Shown here: positions 28,571-39,345 of the stretch, one piece after another
Numbering within the stretch: position 1 is the first letter of the stretch
Layout: each line of letters begins with the position of its first letter
NCBI GenBank assembly: GCA_025350915.1
Contig: JANXWX010000041.1
Span: forward strand, 1 to 52,798
Direction of reading: 5' to 3'
DNA: 52,798 nt
Source: Nitrosomonadales bacterium
GTDB lineage: Bacteria > Pseudomonadota > Gammaproteobacteria > Burkholderiales > Gallionellaceae
The notes under the pieces: model-generated
The model's database searches: none
Told to the model about the DNA's origin: nothing
The model's input: the letters and a program-made list of their open reading frames with translations, nothing else
Translations under genes and position numbers: made by a program

Positions 28571-29401
28571 ATGCAACAGGGAGCAAAAGATTTGCAGGGC
28601 TGGGTGACGTTTCTCAGTAATGTTGACATTCCGGTTCTCAAGCAGACCCTGCGAGACCTGCATACCCTGCGTGATACGGGTGACAGTGCCAGTGCGCTTT
28701 CCATCAGCCTGATAATCGCACGCGACCCCCTGATGACTACGTTGCTGTTGCGCTATTTACAGTCGCACAAACGACGCAGCCAAACAACCGAAGTGATGGA
28801 AGTGGAGCAGGCATTGCTGATGTTGGGCATCGAACCATTTTTCAACAATGTTGTTTCGAAAATTTCAGTTGAAGAAATGATGGGCGAGCAAAAAATTGCC
28901 TTGTTGTCATGCTTGCGCGTTGTGCATCGTGCGCATCGAGCCTCTTCTTTTGCCTTTGACTGGGCCGTTCGATTGCGTGATTTGCATTTTGAAGAGGTGC
29001 GGATTGCGGCATTATTGCGCGATCTTGCTGAAATTTTAATGTGGTGTTTCGCGCCTGCCGAAATGCTTAAAATCAAGGCAAAGCAGGATCAAAATCCAGC
29101 CTTGCGCAGTGGATCAGCACAGGAAGAAGTTTTTGGTTTCCGGCTTAAATCATTACAAACTGAATTGGTTAAACAATGGCAGTTGCCAAACCTGTTACTA
29201 CGTTTGATGGGTACTGAAAGTGGCAAAACCCCCCGTGTACTCAACGTCGTTCTGGCTGACAGGCTGGCACGACACTCTTCGCATGGCTGGGATGACGCGG
29301 GATTGCCGGATGATTACAAAGATATCGCAGCCTTGCTCAATATGAAAGTGGGCGACGTGAAAGAGATCGTCGGTGCCGAACCAGCCCCTGACGATAAATG
29401 A
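28571..29401 (+). CDS. HDOD-domain signalling protein
   Basis: A 276-residue cytoplasmic protein whose region from about 20 to 220 has the HDOD pattern: an N-terminal LPVLPxxL-like segment (VDIPVLKQTLRDLHTL), SISLIIARDPLMTTLLLRYLQS, then VEQALLMLGIEPFFNNV, the usual xAIxxLGxxxxxxLV block. A later segment (IAALLRDLAEILMWCF) recalls the degenerate HD core. HDOD proteins lack phosphodiesterase activity and act in regulation, motility or stress. GGGAG precedes the ATG. It ends one base before the stop of the convergent DUF3501 gene. No partner can be named. Confidence 0.78.
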   Translation: MQQGAKDLQGWVTFLSNVDIPVLKQTLRDLHTLRDTGDSASALSISLIIARDPLMTTLLLRYLQSHKRRSQTTEVMEVEQALLMLGIEPFFNNVVSKISVEEMMGEQKIALLSCLRVVHRAHRASSFAFDWAVRLRDLHFEEVRIAALLRDLAEILMWCFAPAEMLKIKAKQDQNPALRSGSAQEEVFGFRLKSLQTELVKQWQLPNLLLRLMGTESGKTPRVLNVVLADRLARHSSHGWDDAGLPDDYKDIAALLNMKVGDVKEIVGAEPAPDDK

Positions 29402-29402
29402 A

Positions 29403-29981
29403 CTAGCGCAGGTCGTTGGTCAGTGAATGGCGCTGATCAACTGTGAGTTCTGTCTCAAGTCGATAGGCTGGCAAGTCGATACCCGCCGTGATCGTAGCGC
29501 CCTGCTTGGCCGACACCACCATCTCCTTAGTCAATTCAAAACGCATGAAGTGGACTGCCGACGTTTTATCAGGCTCGCTGCGATCCAGATCTTCATTGGC
29601 GATCGCAAATACCTTATCGTATTTTCCAATTTTTACCCAGACTGTATCTTCAATTCCGGTCAGCCTGGATAATGCCGTTTTACGCTCTTCCACATCATCG
29701 TACTCAACCATAAAGGTGGCTTTCCAGTTACTACCGTCAGGAATGAGTGGATTGTATACATCCAGTTCTTCCTGTATCGCATCCGCCTCGAAGATACGTT
29801 CAAGGCGCAGCATTTCCTGTACCTGATATTGCATGGTGAGCGCATCTTCAAAATAAAGCGCAGCATGATCGCCGATTTGAATTCTGCGATTCTTTTTATG
29901 CGCCATTACTTTGGCGCGATAGTCGGCCTTGATCGCCGAGTATTTTTCCAGACTAAAGAGATCTTCACGGGTGAGGGTCAT
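29403..29981 (-). CDS. DUF3501 family protein
   Basis: A 192-residue soluble protein (TREDLFSLEKYSAIKADYRAKV at the start) that I recognise as DUF3501. Features: KKNRRIQIGDHAALYFED, a central MQYQVQEMLRLERIFE, and a C-terminal HFMRFELT...QRHSLTNDL. No cysteine cluster or signal peptide is visible. Its function is unknown. In many proteobacteria it is encoded with a CCG-domain Fe-S protein and rubrerythrin, exactly as here, so a role in the same peroxide or redox pathway is likely. AAAGGAAC precedes the ATG. It is the last gene of the minus-strand trio. Confidence 0.82.
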   Translation of the reverse strand: MTLTREDLFSLEKYSAIKADYRAKVMAHKKNRRIQIGDHAALYFEDALTMQYQVQEMLRLERIFEADAIQEELDVYNPLIPDGSNWKATFMVEYDDVEERKTALSRLTGIEDTVWVKIGKYDKVFAIANEDLDRSEPDKTSAVHFMRFELTKEMVVSAKQGATITAGIDLPAYRLETELTVDQRHSLTNDLR

Positions 29982-30016
29982 GTTATGTTCCTTTTTTATT
30001 CGTTTATGCCTAGTAT

Positions 30017-31351
30017 TTAAATGCCATACGCAATGCGTATCAGCGTGATCGGATGTTCGGGTGCGCGGCCATCCTTGAGTGCGTTTTCAATATGGTGCCC
30101 GGCCATCGCGCAGTCGCTGCCGTAGTGCGCGGCTCCTGCATTCTTTACCCGCTCGGCTACCGGTTTGACGATCTTCATGGACACAGCATGAAACTCTTTC
30201 TTTACGGCATAAGTACCGTCGTGGCCAGAGCAACGCTCGATAATTTCCACTTCGGAACCGGGTATCAACGCCAGCATCTCGCGCGTTTTTTGGCCGATGT
30301 TCTGCACGCGCTGATGGCAGGATGCATGATAGGCAACCTTACCTAGCGGATTTTTGAAATCCGTTTTGAGTTTCCCTTCTTTGTGCCGTAGCACCAGGTA
30401 CTCAAACGGATCGAAGAAGGCTTCCTTAACTTTTTGCACATCGGGATCATTCGGGAACATCAGCGGTAATTCCTGTTTGAACATCAGTACGCATGAGGGC
30501 ACCAGCCCTGTCAGATCCCAACCTTCATCCACCAGCTTTGCAAGTACAGGAATATTAAACTCCTTCGCTTCCTTCACCGCTTCCAGATTACCCAGTTCCA
30601 GCTTGGGCATGCCGCAGCAACGTTCCTTTTGCGCGATGGTGACAGGAATACCGTTGTGCTCGTACACCGCGACAAAATCTTCACCCGGCCCCGGCTCGTT
30701 ACGGTTGGTGTAGCAGGTGGCAAACAGCGCGACTTTACCTTTGGTGCGTCCCGCTGGCACAGCCTCGGAAATGCTTTCATGTCCGGCCAGGCGTTTGCGC
30801 AGCGTGTTGCTTTGATATTCGGGCAGTTTTGCATCGGCATGCACGCCCAGCACAATTTCAAGTGCCTTGCGCGCGGGGCCGAATTTATTCGCCGCATTCA
30901 CCACCTGTGCTACCACCGGAATGCCGGCCAGGTTACCGACTGTGTCGGTGCTGGTCAGGATACGGTCGCGCGTTTTGACATCGCCATTCTTGAATTTGTA
31001 CGACTTGGCGCGCAGCATCAAATGCGGGAAATCCAGATTCCATTCGTGCGGCGGTGTATACGGACATTTGGTCATAAAACACAGGTCGCACAGATAACAG
31101 TGATCCACCACTTTCATGTAGTCTGCTTTGGGTATGCCATCCACTTCCATCGTGGGAGACTCATCCACCAGATCAAACAGGGTAGGGAAAGATTCGCACA
31201 GGCTTACACAACGGCGGCAACCGTGGCAGATATCAAACACACGTTCCATTTCATCGAACAACGATTTTTCGTTGTAAAAATCCGGATTAAGCCAATCCAG
31301 AGGATGGCGGGTAGGTGCTTGCAGATTACCTTCACGACTAGCAGTTGCCAT
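30017..31351 (-). CDS. CCG-domain iron-sulfur protein (heterodisulfide reductase/GlpC-like)
   Basis: A 444-residue cytoplasmic Fe-S protein. Two 4Fe-4S ferredoxin-type motifs occur near the N-terminus (CHGCRRCVSLC, about 39-49, and CYLCDLCFMTKCP, about 86-98). Two cysteine-rich CCG domains follow. The first has CYTNRN and ERCCGMPKLELG. The second has HASCHQ and ERCSGHDGTYAVKKEF, where the second CCG is CSG. This layout occurs in HdrB/GlpC-type electron-transfer subunits. It lies between DUF3501 and rubrerythrin, suggesting it passes electrons to or from rubrerythrin. AGGAGG is well placed before the ATG. No catalytic dehydrogenase subunit is adjacent. Confidence 0.88.
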   Translation of the reverse strand: MATASREGNLQAPTRHPLDWLNPDFYNEKSLFDEMERVFDICHGCRRCVSLCESFPTLFDLVDESPTMEVDGIPKADYMKVVDHCYLCDLCFMTKCPYTPPHEWNLDFPHLMLRAKSYKFKNGDVKTRDRILTSTDTVGNLAGIPVVAQVVNAANKFGPARKALEIVLGVHADAKLPEYQSNTLRKRLAGHESISEAVPAGRTKGKVALFATCYTNRNEPGPGEDFVAVYEHNGIPVTIAQKERCCGMPKLELGNLEAVKEAKEFNIPVLAKLVDEGWDLTGLVPSCVLMFKQELPLMFPNDPDVQKVKEAFFDPFEYLVLRHKEGKLKTDFKNPLGKVAYHASCHQRVQNIGQKTREMLALIPGSEVEIIERCSGHDGTYAVKKEFHAVSMKIVKPVAERVKNAGAAHYGSDCAMAGHHIENALKDGRAPEHPITLIRIAYGI

Positions 31352-31519
31352 AGTGTTGCCTCCTGTACAAACTTATTTTGCAGAATATCAACCTCGTATT
31401 ATTCAAGGCTGGAGAAATTTTATGGCTGACTATTCAAGCCTAAGAGAGTTAAAAGCACTTCAAGTACGCGGCAATTACATCATGCTTTTGCCGCGTACCA
31501 GTGCTGTGATGCTTTGCTA

Positions 31520-31939
31520 TTACGCTACAAACTCGTTCAGCGCTTTGGTGTAACGGTTAGCGTGTGAACGCTCGGCCTTGGCCAATGTTTCAAACCAGTT
31601 GGCAACTTCTTCAAAGCCTTCGGTACGTGCTGTTTTGGCCATACCAGGATACATGTCAGTGTATTCATGGGTTTCGCCTGCTACTGAAGTTTTCAAGTTG
31701 TCGCCGGTTGAGCCGAAAGGCATGCCGGTAGCCGGATCGCCGCACTGCTCAAGAAACTCAAGGTGACCATGGGCGTGCCCAGTCTCGCCTTCAGCTGTAG
31801 AACGGAACAATGCTGCCACATCGTTGTAACCTTCCACGTCCGCTTTAGCTGCGAAATAGAGATAACGACGGTTGGCTTGAGATTCGCCTGAAAACGCATC
31901 TTTCAGATGTTGTTCGGTTTTGCTACCTTTTAATTTCAT
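31520..31939 (-). CDS. Rubrerythrin (diiron domain only)
   Basis: A 139-residue ferritin-like diiron protein that reduces hydrogen peroxide in the cytoplasm. Ligand motifs are visible: [53 protein letters not shown] and AERSHANRY. The C-terminal rubredoxin domain of classical rubrerythrin is absent, so electrons must come from another protein, perhaps the neighbouring CCG Fe-S protein. I start at 31939 (MKLKGSKTE), where GGAGG lies eight bases upstream. The frame is open for 18 more codons without support. A possible -10 (TATACT, complement of 31997-32002) lies upstream. Confidence 0.92.
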   Translation of the reverse strand: MKLKGSKTEQHLKDAFSGESQANRRYLYFAAKADVEGYNDVAALFRSTAEGETGHAHGHLEFLEQCGDPATGMPFGSTGDNLKTSVAGETHEYTDMYPGMAKTARTEGFEEVANWFETLAKAERSHANRYTKALNEFVA

Positions 31940-32202
31940 GATGTTGACCTCCAACGTGAGTAAATAAACAAAGGTGGTTGTTCGACCACACATAAAGTAT
32001 AGGCTTTATGTTTGATTGATAGAAGCTGATTTTTTCAATCAGCCTGATCTATTTTATCAATGGTAATTGTCAATGTTCAACGATGCTTATATAAAACCGG
32101 ATTCCATTTCCACCTTGCTAAAAATTTGCGATGAACATGATATCGCAGCAAAAATAACAAAGGTGAAGCGGCATATTATTTCCTTTTTTCTTCCAGTAAA
32201 TT

Positions 32203-32234
32203 TCAGAACAAGACCTTTAAATGGTCTTTTCTGA
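32203..32234 (-). terminator. Hairpin directly after katG
   Basis: TCAGAA-AAGACC (32203-32215, one bulge) pairs with GGTCTT-TTCTGA (32223-32234) around TTTAAAT, beginning three bases beyond the katG stop. The T-tract on the minus strand is weak, but the stem is long. Confidence 0.55.
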
Positions 32235-32236
32235 GA

Positions 32237-34844
<2,608 letters not shown>

Positions 34845-35747
34845 CTACGGAATCGCCAAGGTATGGGGAGGTAAAGAATCTTTCAGTGTTTTGGCCAACT
34901 GCTCCATGGTGGCGGCCAAGGGTGAGCGTTTGCGCCAGACCAGTCCAATTGTACGGGATGCGCCGGGGTCAGCCAGACGGCGTAACGCAACCTGGGTAAT
35001 GGCCGTCGTACCGCCGCTGGCAAGTACCGGGATCAAGGTGACACCAAGCCCCATACCCACCATCTGGCGCAGTGTTTCGAGGCTGGTGGCGCTGACCTCT
35101 TCATTTTGCATGCCATCCAGATGACATGCTTCGAGAGCGTGATCACGCAGGCAGTGACCTTCTTCCAGCAACAGCAGACCGGCTTTGGCCAGTTCCTTGA
35201 TCTTGATGGTCGTGTTGCTGGCAAGTTTGTGTTTGGCCGGTACAGCAGCGAGAAAGGGTTCTTTAAACAGCGGCACTACATCGAGATTGGCATCATCAAC
35301 AGGCAATGCCAGCAAGCCCGCATCGAGTTTTCCATCGGCGATATGGGTAAGTACATGCGGCGTCATTTCTTCTCGCAACAATAAACGCAGCTTGGGGTAA
35401 ATGCGGTGCAGTTGCTTGAGCACATGGGGCAAATAATAGGGGCCGAGGGTAGGGATGACGCCGAGGTTGACTGTGCGTTCCATAGGATCGTCGGTCTGGC
35501 GGGCCAGCTCGCGGATGCGATTGGCTTCATCAAGAATCAGGCGGGCAGATGCAACAATTTCACGCCCGACTGCGGTCAGGGTAACTTGTTTCAGCGAGCG
35601 ATCAAACAGCACTACACCAAGAAAGTCTTCAAGTTTTTTTATTTGTGTGGAGAGTGTGGACTGGCTGATAAAGCAAGCTTCGGCTGCCTTGCCGAAATGG
35701 CCGGTATCGGCCAGTGCCACGATGTAACGTAACTCTTGCAGTGTCAT
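34845..35747 (-). CDS. oxyR: Hydrogen peroxide-sensing LysR-type regulator OxyR
   Basis: A 300-residue LysR-family activator. The N-terminal winged helix-turn-helix (about 2-60) contains GKAAEACFISQSTLSTQIKKLE. The redox-sensing cysteines are exactly at 199 and 208 in GHCLRDHALEAC, as in E. coli OxyR, where a disulfide between them switches the protein on. Specific blocks LLLLEEGHCLRDH and TSLETLRQMVGMGLGVTLIP support OxyR over other LysR proteins. katG, rubrerythrin and associated genes downstream are likely targets. Confidence 0.95.
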   Translation of the reverse strand: MTLQELRYIVALADTGHFGKAAEACFISQSTLSTQIKKLEDFLGVVLFDRSLKQVTLTAVGREIVASARLILDEANRIRELARQTDDPMERTVNLGVIPTLGPYYLPHVLKQLHRIYPKLRLLLREEMTPHVLTHIADGKLDAGLLALPVDDANLDVVPLFKEPFLAAVPAKHKLASNTTIKIKELAKAGLLLLEEGHCLRDHALEACHLDGMQNEEVSATSLETLRQMVGMGLGVTLIPVLASGGTTAITQVALRRLADPGASRTIGLVWRKRSPLAATMEQLAKTLKDSLPPHTLAIP

Positions 35748-35767
35748 TTTTTGCTCCGGCGAAAAGC

Positions 35768-36625
35768 TTAATCTTTTAGTTTCAGCACCATCAGATGATA
35801 AGTTTTGTAGCGTTCAAAGGTCTCCTTGTTGCGGTGACCCTCAAAATATTTGTAGTTCATGCGGTCGAATTTCTTGCGCAACATTTTTTTGATTAGCCAG
35901 GAAATTTTCGGATAGTTATCGCTTAAGTATTTATCCAGGGTCAATCCAACCGGTTTGATCGTATTGTGCAATAAATCATTCACCAATTGCAGGTTGGGGC
36001 TGACGCGTTTGGTGATGTCCTCATCGCGCACCAGTTCAAATTTTGATTCTTTTACCTTGCGGTAAAAATCCGCCATCGCATGACCGCCACCAAAACTGCC
36101 GTCGCCGGGGCCACCATCGCCATGATGTTCGGTTTTAAAGAAGTCGCAAATTACCACGATGCCACCCGGCTTTAATATTTTTTGCAGCAAATCAAATGAT
36201 GCTTCCATTGAAATATACTGGAAGCTCTCGCTGAACAGGCAAACATCGTATTGATGTTCCAGTTCATTAAAAGGCAAGTCTTCAAAACGACACTCAAAAA
36301 ATCGACTTTTAATATCGGGAAATTTGGCTTGCTGCTTGCGCACCAATTTGGCCAGGCTCGCGGCCGGTACCAGGCCGTCTGCCAGATAGCCGCGCGAGAG
36401 CAGTTGACCGAGTACATGGCCGGTGCCGCATCCGATATCCAATACCTTGACCGGGCCCGGTTTTGGCGCAGGCATCGCTGCAATCATGTTGTCGGTATAA
36501 CGTTGCTGGGCGATACCAAGGTTGGTCATCTTGAGTTCGAGGCCCTCATCCCACAACCCGTAGTGCAAATCGTCCACACCCAGAATTTGTTGAGTGAGCA
36601 CCAGACCCAATTCACGACTACCCAT
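35768..36625 (-). CDS. Class I SAM-dependent methyltransferase
   Basis: A 285-residue protein with the SAM-binding motif VLDIGCGTGHVLGQLL near residue 64, an acidic post-motif region (FECRFEDLPF) and a motif-IV-like LFSESFQYI. The block GGIVVICDFFKTEHHGDGGPGDGSFGGGH has the flexible Gly/His/Asp stretch of small-molecule methyltransferases. The C-terminal ~100 residues are basic and may form a lid. The substrate is unknown. A start at 36640 (TTG) with GGGAG upstream is also possible. The ATG at 36625 has AAGGAG only three bases away. It lies 20 bases upstream of oxyR in the same direction but shows no clear functional link. Confidence 0.7.
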   Translation of the reverse strand: MGSRELGLVLTQQILGVDDLHYGLWDEGLELKMTNLGIAQQRYTDNMIAAMPAPKPGPVKVLDIGCGTGHVLGQLLSRGYLADGLVPAASLAKLVRKQQAKFPDIKSRFFECRFEDLPFNELEHQYDVCLFSESFQYISMEASFDLLQKILKPGGIVVICDFFKTEHHGDGGPGDGSFGGGHAMADFYRKVKESKFELVRDEDITKRVSPNLQLVNDLLHNTIKPVGLTLDKYLSDNYPKISWLIKKMLRKKFDRMNYKYFEGHRNKETFERYKTYHLMVLKLKD

Positions 36626-36791
36626 TTTCTCCTTGACCAAAGCTGACTCCCTGACTACACACTAAATTGAATCCGATATTATATTCGTTAATGCCACCCG
36701 GGCGTTTGGTTTTTTCCCGGTACATCACAATCGCGGCTCGACATGACTTACTCAAACCATTGGTAAACATGCAATATTTAAACAGGAAAAA

Positions 36792-36830
36792 CGGAAGGCC
36801 AAGTCAGATATTCTCTGACTTGGCCTTCCG
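36792..36830 (-). terminator. Very strong terminator (17-bp perfect stem)
   Basis: A perfect 17-bp stem (36792-36808 with 36814-36830) closes a 5-base loop, and on the minus strand TTTTTCC follows. It serves the small secreted-protein gene at 36867-37049. Such a long stem is unusual for a 60-codon gene. Confidence 0.9.
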
Positions 36831-36866
36831 CATTGTGTACCCGATTATTTTTGGGTTACAGCGATA

Positions 36867-37049
36867 TTACATTGGTGCTTTGGATTTTTTTGCTTTTTTG
36901 GCATGTGCTTTTGGTGCAGATTTTGCGGCGTGAGCTTTAGCTGCAGGAGCAGTAGCAGTAGGCGCACCAGCAGTGTCGGCGGCAACAGCGCTAAAGCTTA
37001 AAGATGCAGCAAATGCAGTAGTGATAAGAGCCAGTAATAGTTTTTTCAT
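36867..37049 (-). CDS. Small secreted Ala/Lys-rich protein, acid-shock (Asr)-like
   Basis: A 60-residue protein with a textbook signal peptide: MKKLLLALITTAFAASLSFS leads to a cleavage site after AVAA. The mature part of about 36 residues is almost only Ala, Lys, Pro, Thr, His and Ser, arranged as repeated AKAHA/KSAPKAHAKKAKK units. It would be strongly basic, disordered and periplasmic. This resembles the acid-shock protein Asr of enterobacteria in composition and layout, although low complexity limits the inference. AAGGAG precedes the ATG, and a very strong terminator follows, suggesting high, self-contained expression. Confidence 0.78.
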   Translation of the reverse strand: MKKLLLALITTAFAASLSFSAVAADTAGAPTATAPAAKAHAAKSAPKAHAKKAKKSKAPM

Positions 37050-37157
37050 TTGTTTCTCCTTGAAGGGTGCAGGTTAAAAAAACAGAACACTATTAATCAC
37101 AGTGTCGAGCTAATAACGTCGCTACCCAGGCGTGCGTTGACAGGAATAAACCGTATT

Positions 37158-38210
37158 TCAGACTACCCAGCTACCATCCTGATAAACAACCTCGTCATCC
37201 AGCAATACAGACTCGGTTATTGCAAATACATCAACATGATACTTGGCTTCCTTGCGCTTGATCAACGGTTTGGAATAAATCCCGTGTTTAGCACCGAGCG
37301 ACAAATGGATGCCGCACATACGCTCATAAGTACCGATATCATCAACAATACGATCACGGGTAAAGGCGCGGTTCATGCCAAAGCCAAGTTCGCGCAGCCA
37401 TACTTCACCTTCATCGGCACGAATATTGGCGAGCACGGTGTCGAATTCGGGTGTTGAATTAAGCGCATTAATTACCCTGCCTTTTTCAATTACCAGCGTG
37501 ATGGGTTGGTCGGGCTTGTTCACCATGAATGCGGTGTCGCCAAAAACAAATATTCTGACGCGGCCGCTAACCGCTTCCAGATCCTGCGCCTCCGTAAATA
37601 CCTCGCCGATCGGAAACTGGCCGCCGATATTTTTCATCTCGCTGTAGTCGCCAATATTTAATTTAGCCGATTCAAACGGTGAAGCGAAAACTAACAATTC
37701 GCCGCCACTGTCTACCGTGCCCGATTGTGCACGATCAATCCGCGCCTTAAGTGCTTTGCCAATACCGCGGTAATAATCCGGGTCATAAGCCAGTGACGCG
37801 ATGTAGTCCAGCGCCTGTGTACCGGGCAAACGGGATAGATGCACATGCTCAATCACTTTCAATGAACGTTTAAATAGCTCTACGCGGATACGAAATGCCT
37901 CAAGACGAAAACTGGTCGACTGAATCAACACAATCAGATCAGATGGCGCCAAGGGCTTAAACGCGGCATGCACATCTTCAGGTGTGACCGCAGCAAAGTC
38001 GATAAACCTGGCCGCAGGCAGGCAGCGCCTGTAGGCTTCTGCCAGCGCAATGGCAAGGTCACATTGCGAGTCAAACACAATCAGCGCGGCATGTGCAGGT
38101 GTATGCTCGATTGCGATCTTGAGGATGTCATCAATATTTTTGGTCAGTGTTGCGAAAGATTTTGGGTCTATCACCCCGAAGCTTTCAGCAGAAGATGTTG
38201 CGCTGTTCAT
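37158..38210 (-). CDS. M29-like (thermophilic aminopeptidase-type) metallopeptidase homologue
   Basis: A 350-residue cytoplasmic protein. The C-terminal 130 residues carry features of family M29 aminopeptidases: a Glu in LRELGFGMN, then IHLSLGAKHGI, and the metal-ligand-like HVD in KYHVDVFA. The N-terminal half (about 40-160) is a Rossmann-like domain (AALIVFDSQCDLAIALAEAYRR) with no motif I can name. Overall similarity to true M29 enzymes is distant, so peptidase activity is uncertain. Its first codons overlap the miaA stop by four bases, implying cotranslation downstream of miaA and mutL. Confidence 0.55.
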   Translation of the reverse strand: MNSATSSAESFGVIDPKSFATLTKNIDDILKIAIEHTPAHAALIVFDSQCDLAIALAEAYRRCLPAARFIDFAAVTPEDVHAAFKPLAPSDLIVLIQSTSFRLEAFRIRVELFKRSLKVIEHVHLSRLPGTQALDYIASLAYDPDYYRGIGKALKARIDRAQSGTVDSGGELLVFASPFESAKLNIGDYSEMKNIGGQFPIGEVFTEAQDLEAVSGRVRIFVFGDTAFMVNKPDQPITLVIEKGRVINALNSTPEFDTVLANIRADEGEVWLRELGFGMNRAFTRDRIVDDIGTYERMCGIHLSLGAKHGIYSKPLIKRKEAKYHVDVFAITESVLLDDEVVYQDGSWVV

Positions 38211-39169
38211 AATGGGTTTCTGGAATGTAGTTGATCGAGTTGAGCATGCACCGTGTTCAAGACTTGCTGATTGAGATCGGGTTTAAGGCAGTCAAACTGA
38301 ATGTTGTCCGGCATGCTGCGCAGCCAGGTAAGCTGGCGTTTGGCGAGTTGGCGAGTCGCGGCAATGCCTTGTTCAAGCAATTCGGTATGGTCGATGTCGC
38401 CTGCAAGATATTGCCACGCTTGTCTGTAACCCACGCAGCGCATTGATGCCATATCGCTGTTAAGGTCATATTTATCTTGCAGTTCGCGCAGTTCATCGAG
38501 CAAGCCCAGCTTAAGCATCTCCGTAAACCTTGCCGCAATACGATCGTGCAACGGTTTGCGTTCGGAGGGAATCAACGCGAGCGGAATGAGTTTGTAAGGC
38601 AGTTGATAGGGCTGCTGTTGTTGCAGCAGTTCCGACATAGGTTGCCCGCTGATGCGGAATATTTCCAGCGCACGCTGTATGCGTTGCGAGTCATTCGGTT
38701 TGAGTCTGGCGGCGGTTACGGGGTCAATTTTTGCCAATTCATCGTGCATTTGCGGCCAGCCATTCTGTGCGGCCTGTTTTTCGATGTCAGCACGCACATC
38801 TTCATCGGCCTGTGGCAGATCGCTTAAACCAAACTGCAATGCGCGGAAATATAGCATCGTGCCGCCCACCAGCAAGGGAATTTTGCCGCGTGCGGTGATG
38901 TCCTGCATCAGTTGTAGCGCATCCGTGCGAAAGGCCGCAGCGGAATAAACAGCGGTGGGGTCGATAATGTCGATGAGGTGATGCGGAGCGGCTGCAAGGG
39001 TAGCCGCATCCGGTTTTGCCGTGCCGATATTCATATCACGATACACCAGAGCAGAGTCTACGCTGACCAGTTCGACTGGCAGCTGCTGTGCAAGTTCAAC
39101 CGCAGCGGCAGTCTTGCCGCTGGCGGTGGGGCCCATCAGGAAGATTGCAGGATATTGGTGTAGGGACAT
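38207..39169 (-). CDS. miaA: tRNA dimethylallyltransferase
   Basis: MiaA adds a dimethylallyl group to A37 of tRNAs reading UNN codons. The P-loop GPTASGKTAAAVELA is at about residues 12-26. SVDSALVYRDMNIGTAKPD holds the catalytic Asp region, and HHLIDIIDP, GGTMLYFRALQ and the tRNA-contact block DSQRIQRALEIFRISG follow. MRCVGYRQAWQYL and RQLAKRQLTWLRS complete the signature. The length of 320 is typical. It lies downstream of mutL, a widely conserved pairing. Here the two are separated by a 126-bp structured element. Confidence 0.96.
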   Translation of the reverse strand: MSLHQYPAIFLMGPTASGKTAAAVELAQQLPVELVSVDSALVYRDMNIGTAKPDAATLAAAPHHLIDIIDPTAVYSAAAFRTDALQLMQDITARGKIPLLVGGTMLYFRALQFGLSDLPQADEDVRADIEKQAAQNGWPQMHDELAKIDPVTAARLKPNDSQRIQRALEIFRISGQPMSELLQQQQPYQLPYKLIPLALIPSERKPLHDRIAARFTEMLKLGLLDELRELQDKYDLNSDMASMRCVGYRQAWQYLAGDIDHTELLEQGIAATRQLAKRQLTWLRSMPDNIQFDCLKPDLNQQVLNTVHAQLDQLHSRNPL

Positions 39170-39207
39170 AATTAAATCGATTGGTTTTTTGAAAACTTAA
39201 AAACATT

Positions 39208-39333
39208 GCCACAGAGTACACAGAGACCACAGAGAGATGGGTAGGTTTTCTTTGTGTACCCTGTACCCGCAAGGGGTAGGCCGAGATAGTATGGGGCTAA
39301 AGCCCCAACAACATACGCACTGATCTCTGTGGC
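39208..39333. repeat. 126-bp structured element with 9-bp terminal inverted repeats
   Basis: GCCACAGAG (39208-39216) is mirrored by CTCTGTGGC (39325-39333). Next to the left end, CACAGAG occurs three times within about 28 bases. Inside are two further hairpins: TACCC/GGGTA (39264-39268 with 39274-39278) and GGGGCT/AGCCCC (39293-39306). The layout resembles a small non-autonomous mobile element or REP-like sequence between mutL and miaA. CACAGAG-rich short repeats of this type are known in several bacterial genomes. Confidence 0.6.
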
Positions 39334-39345
39334 TAATTGTTTGTT

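Noticed and set aside
30629-31429. Plus-strand frame of 266 codons opposite the CCG Fe-S protein
   Set aside because: The Fe-S gene has clear cysteine motifs and a ribosome site. The opposite frame has neither.
32025-32043. GCTGATT/AATCAGC hairpin between rubrerythrin and katG
   Set aside because: It could be a minor structure, but there is no T-run in the relevant direction and no gene end adjacent. Too weak to list as a terminator.
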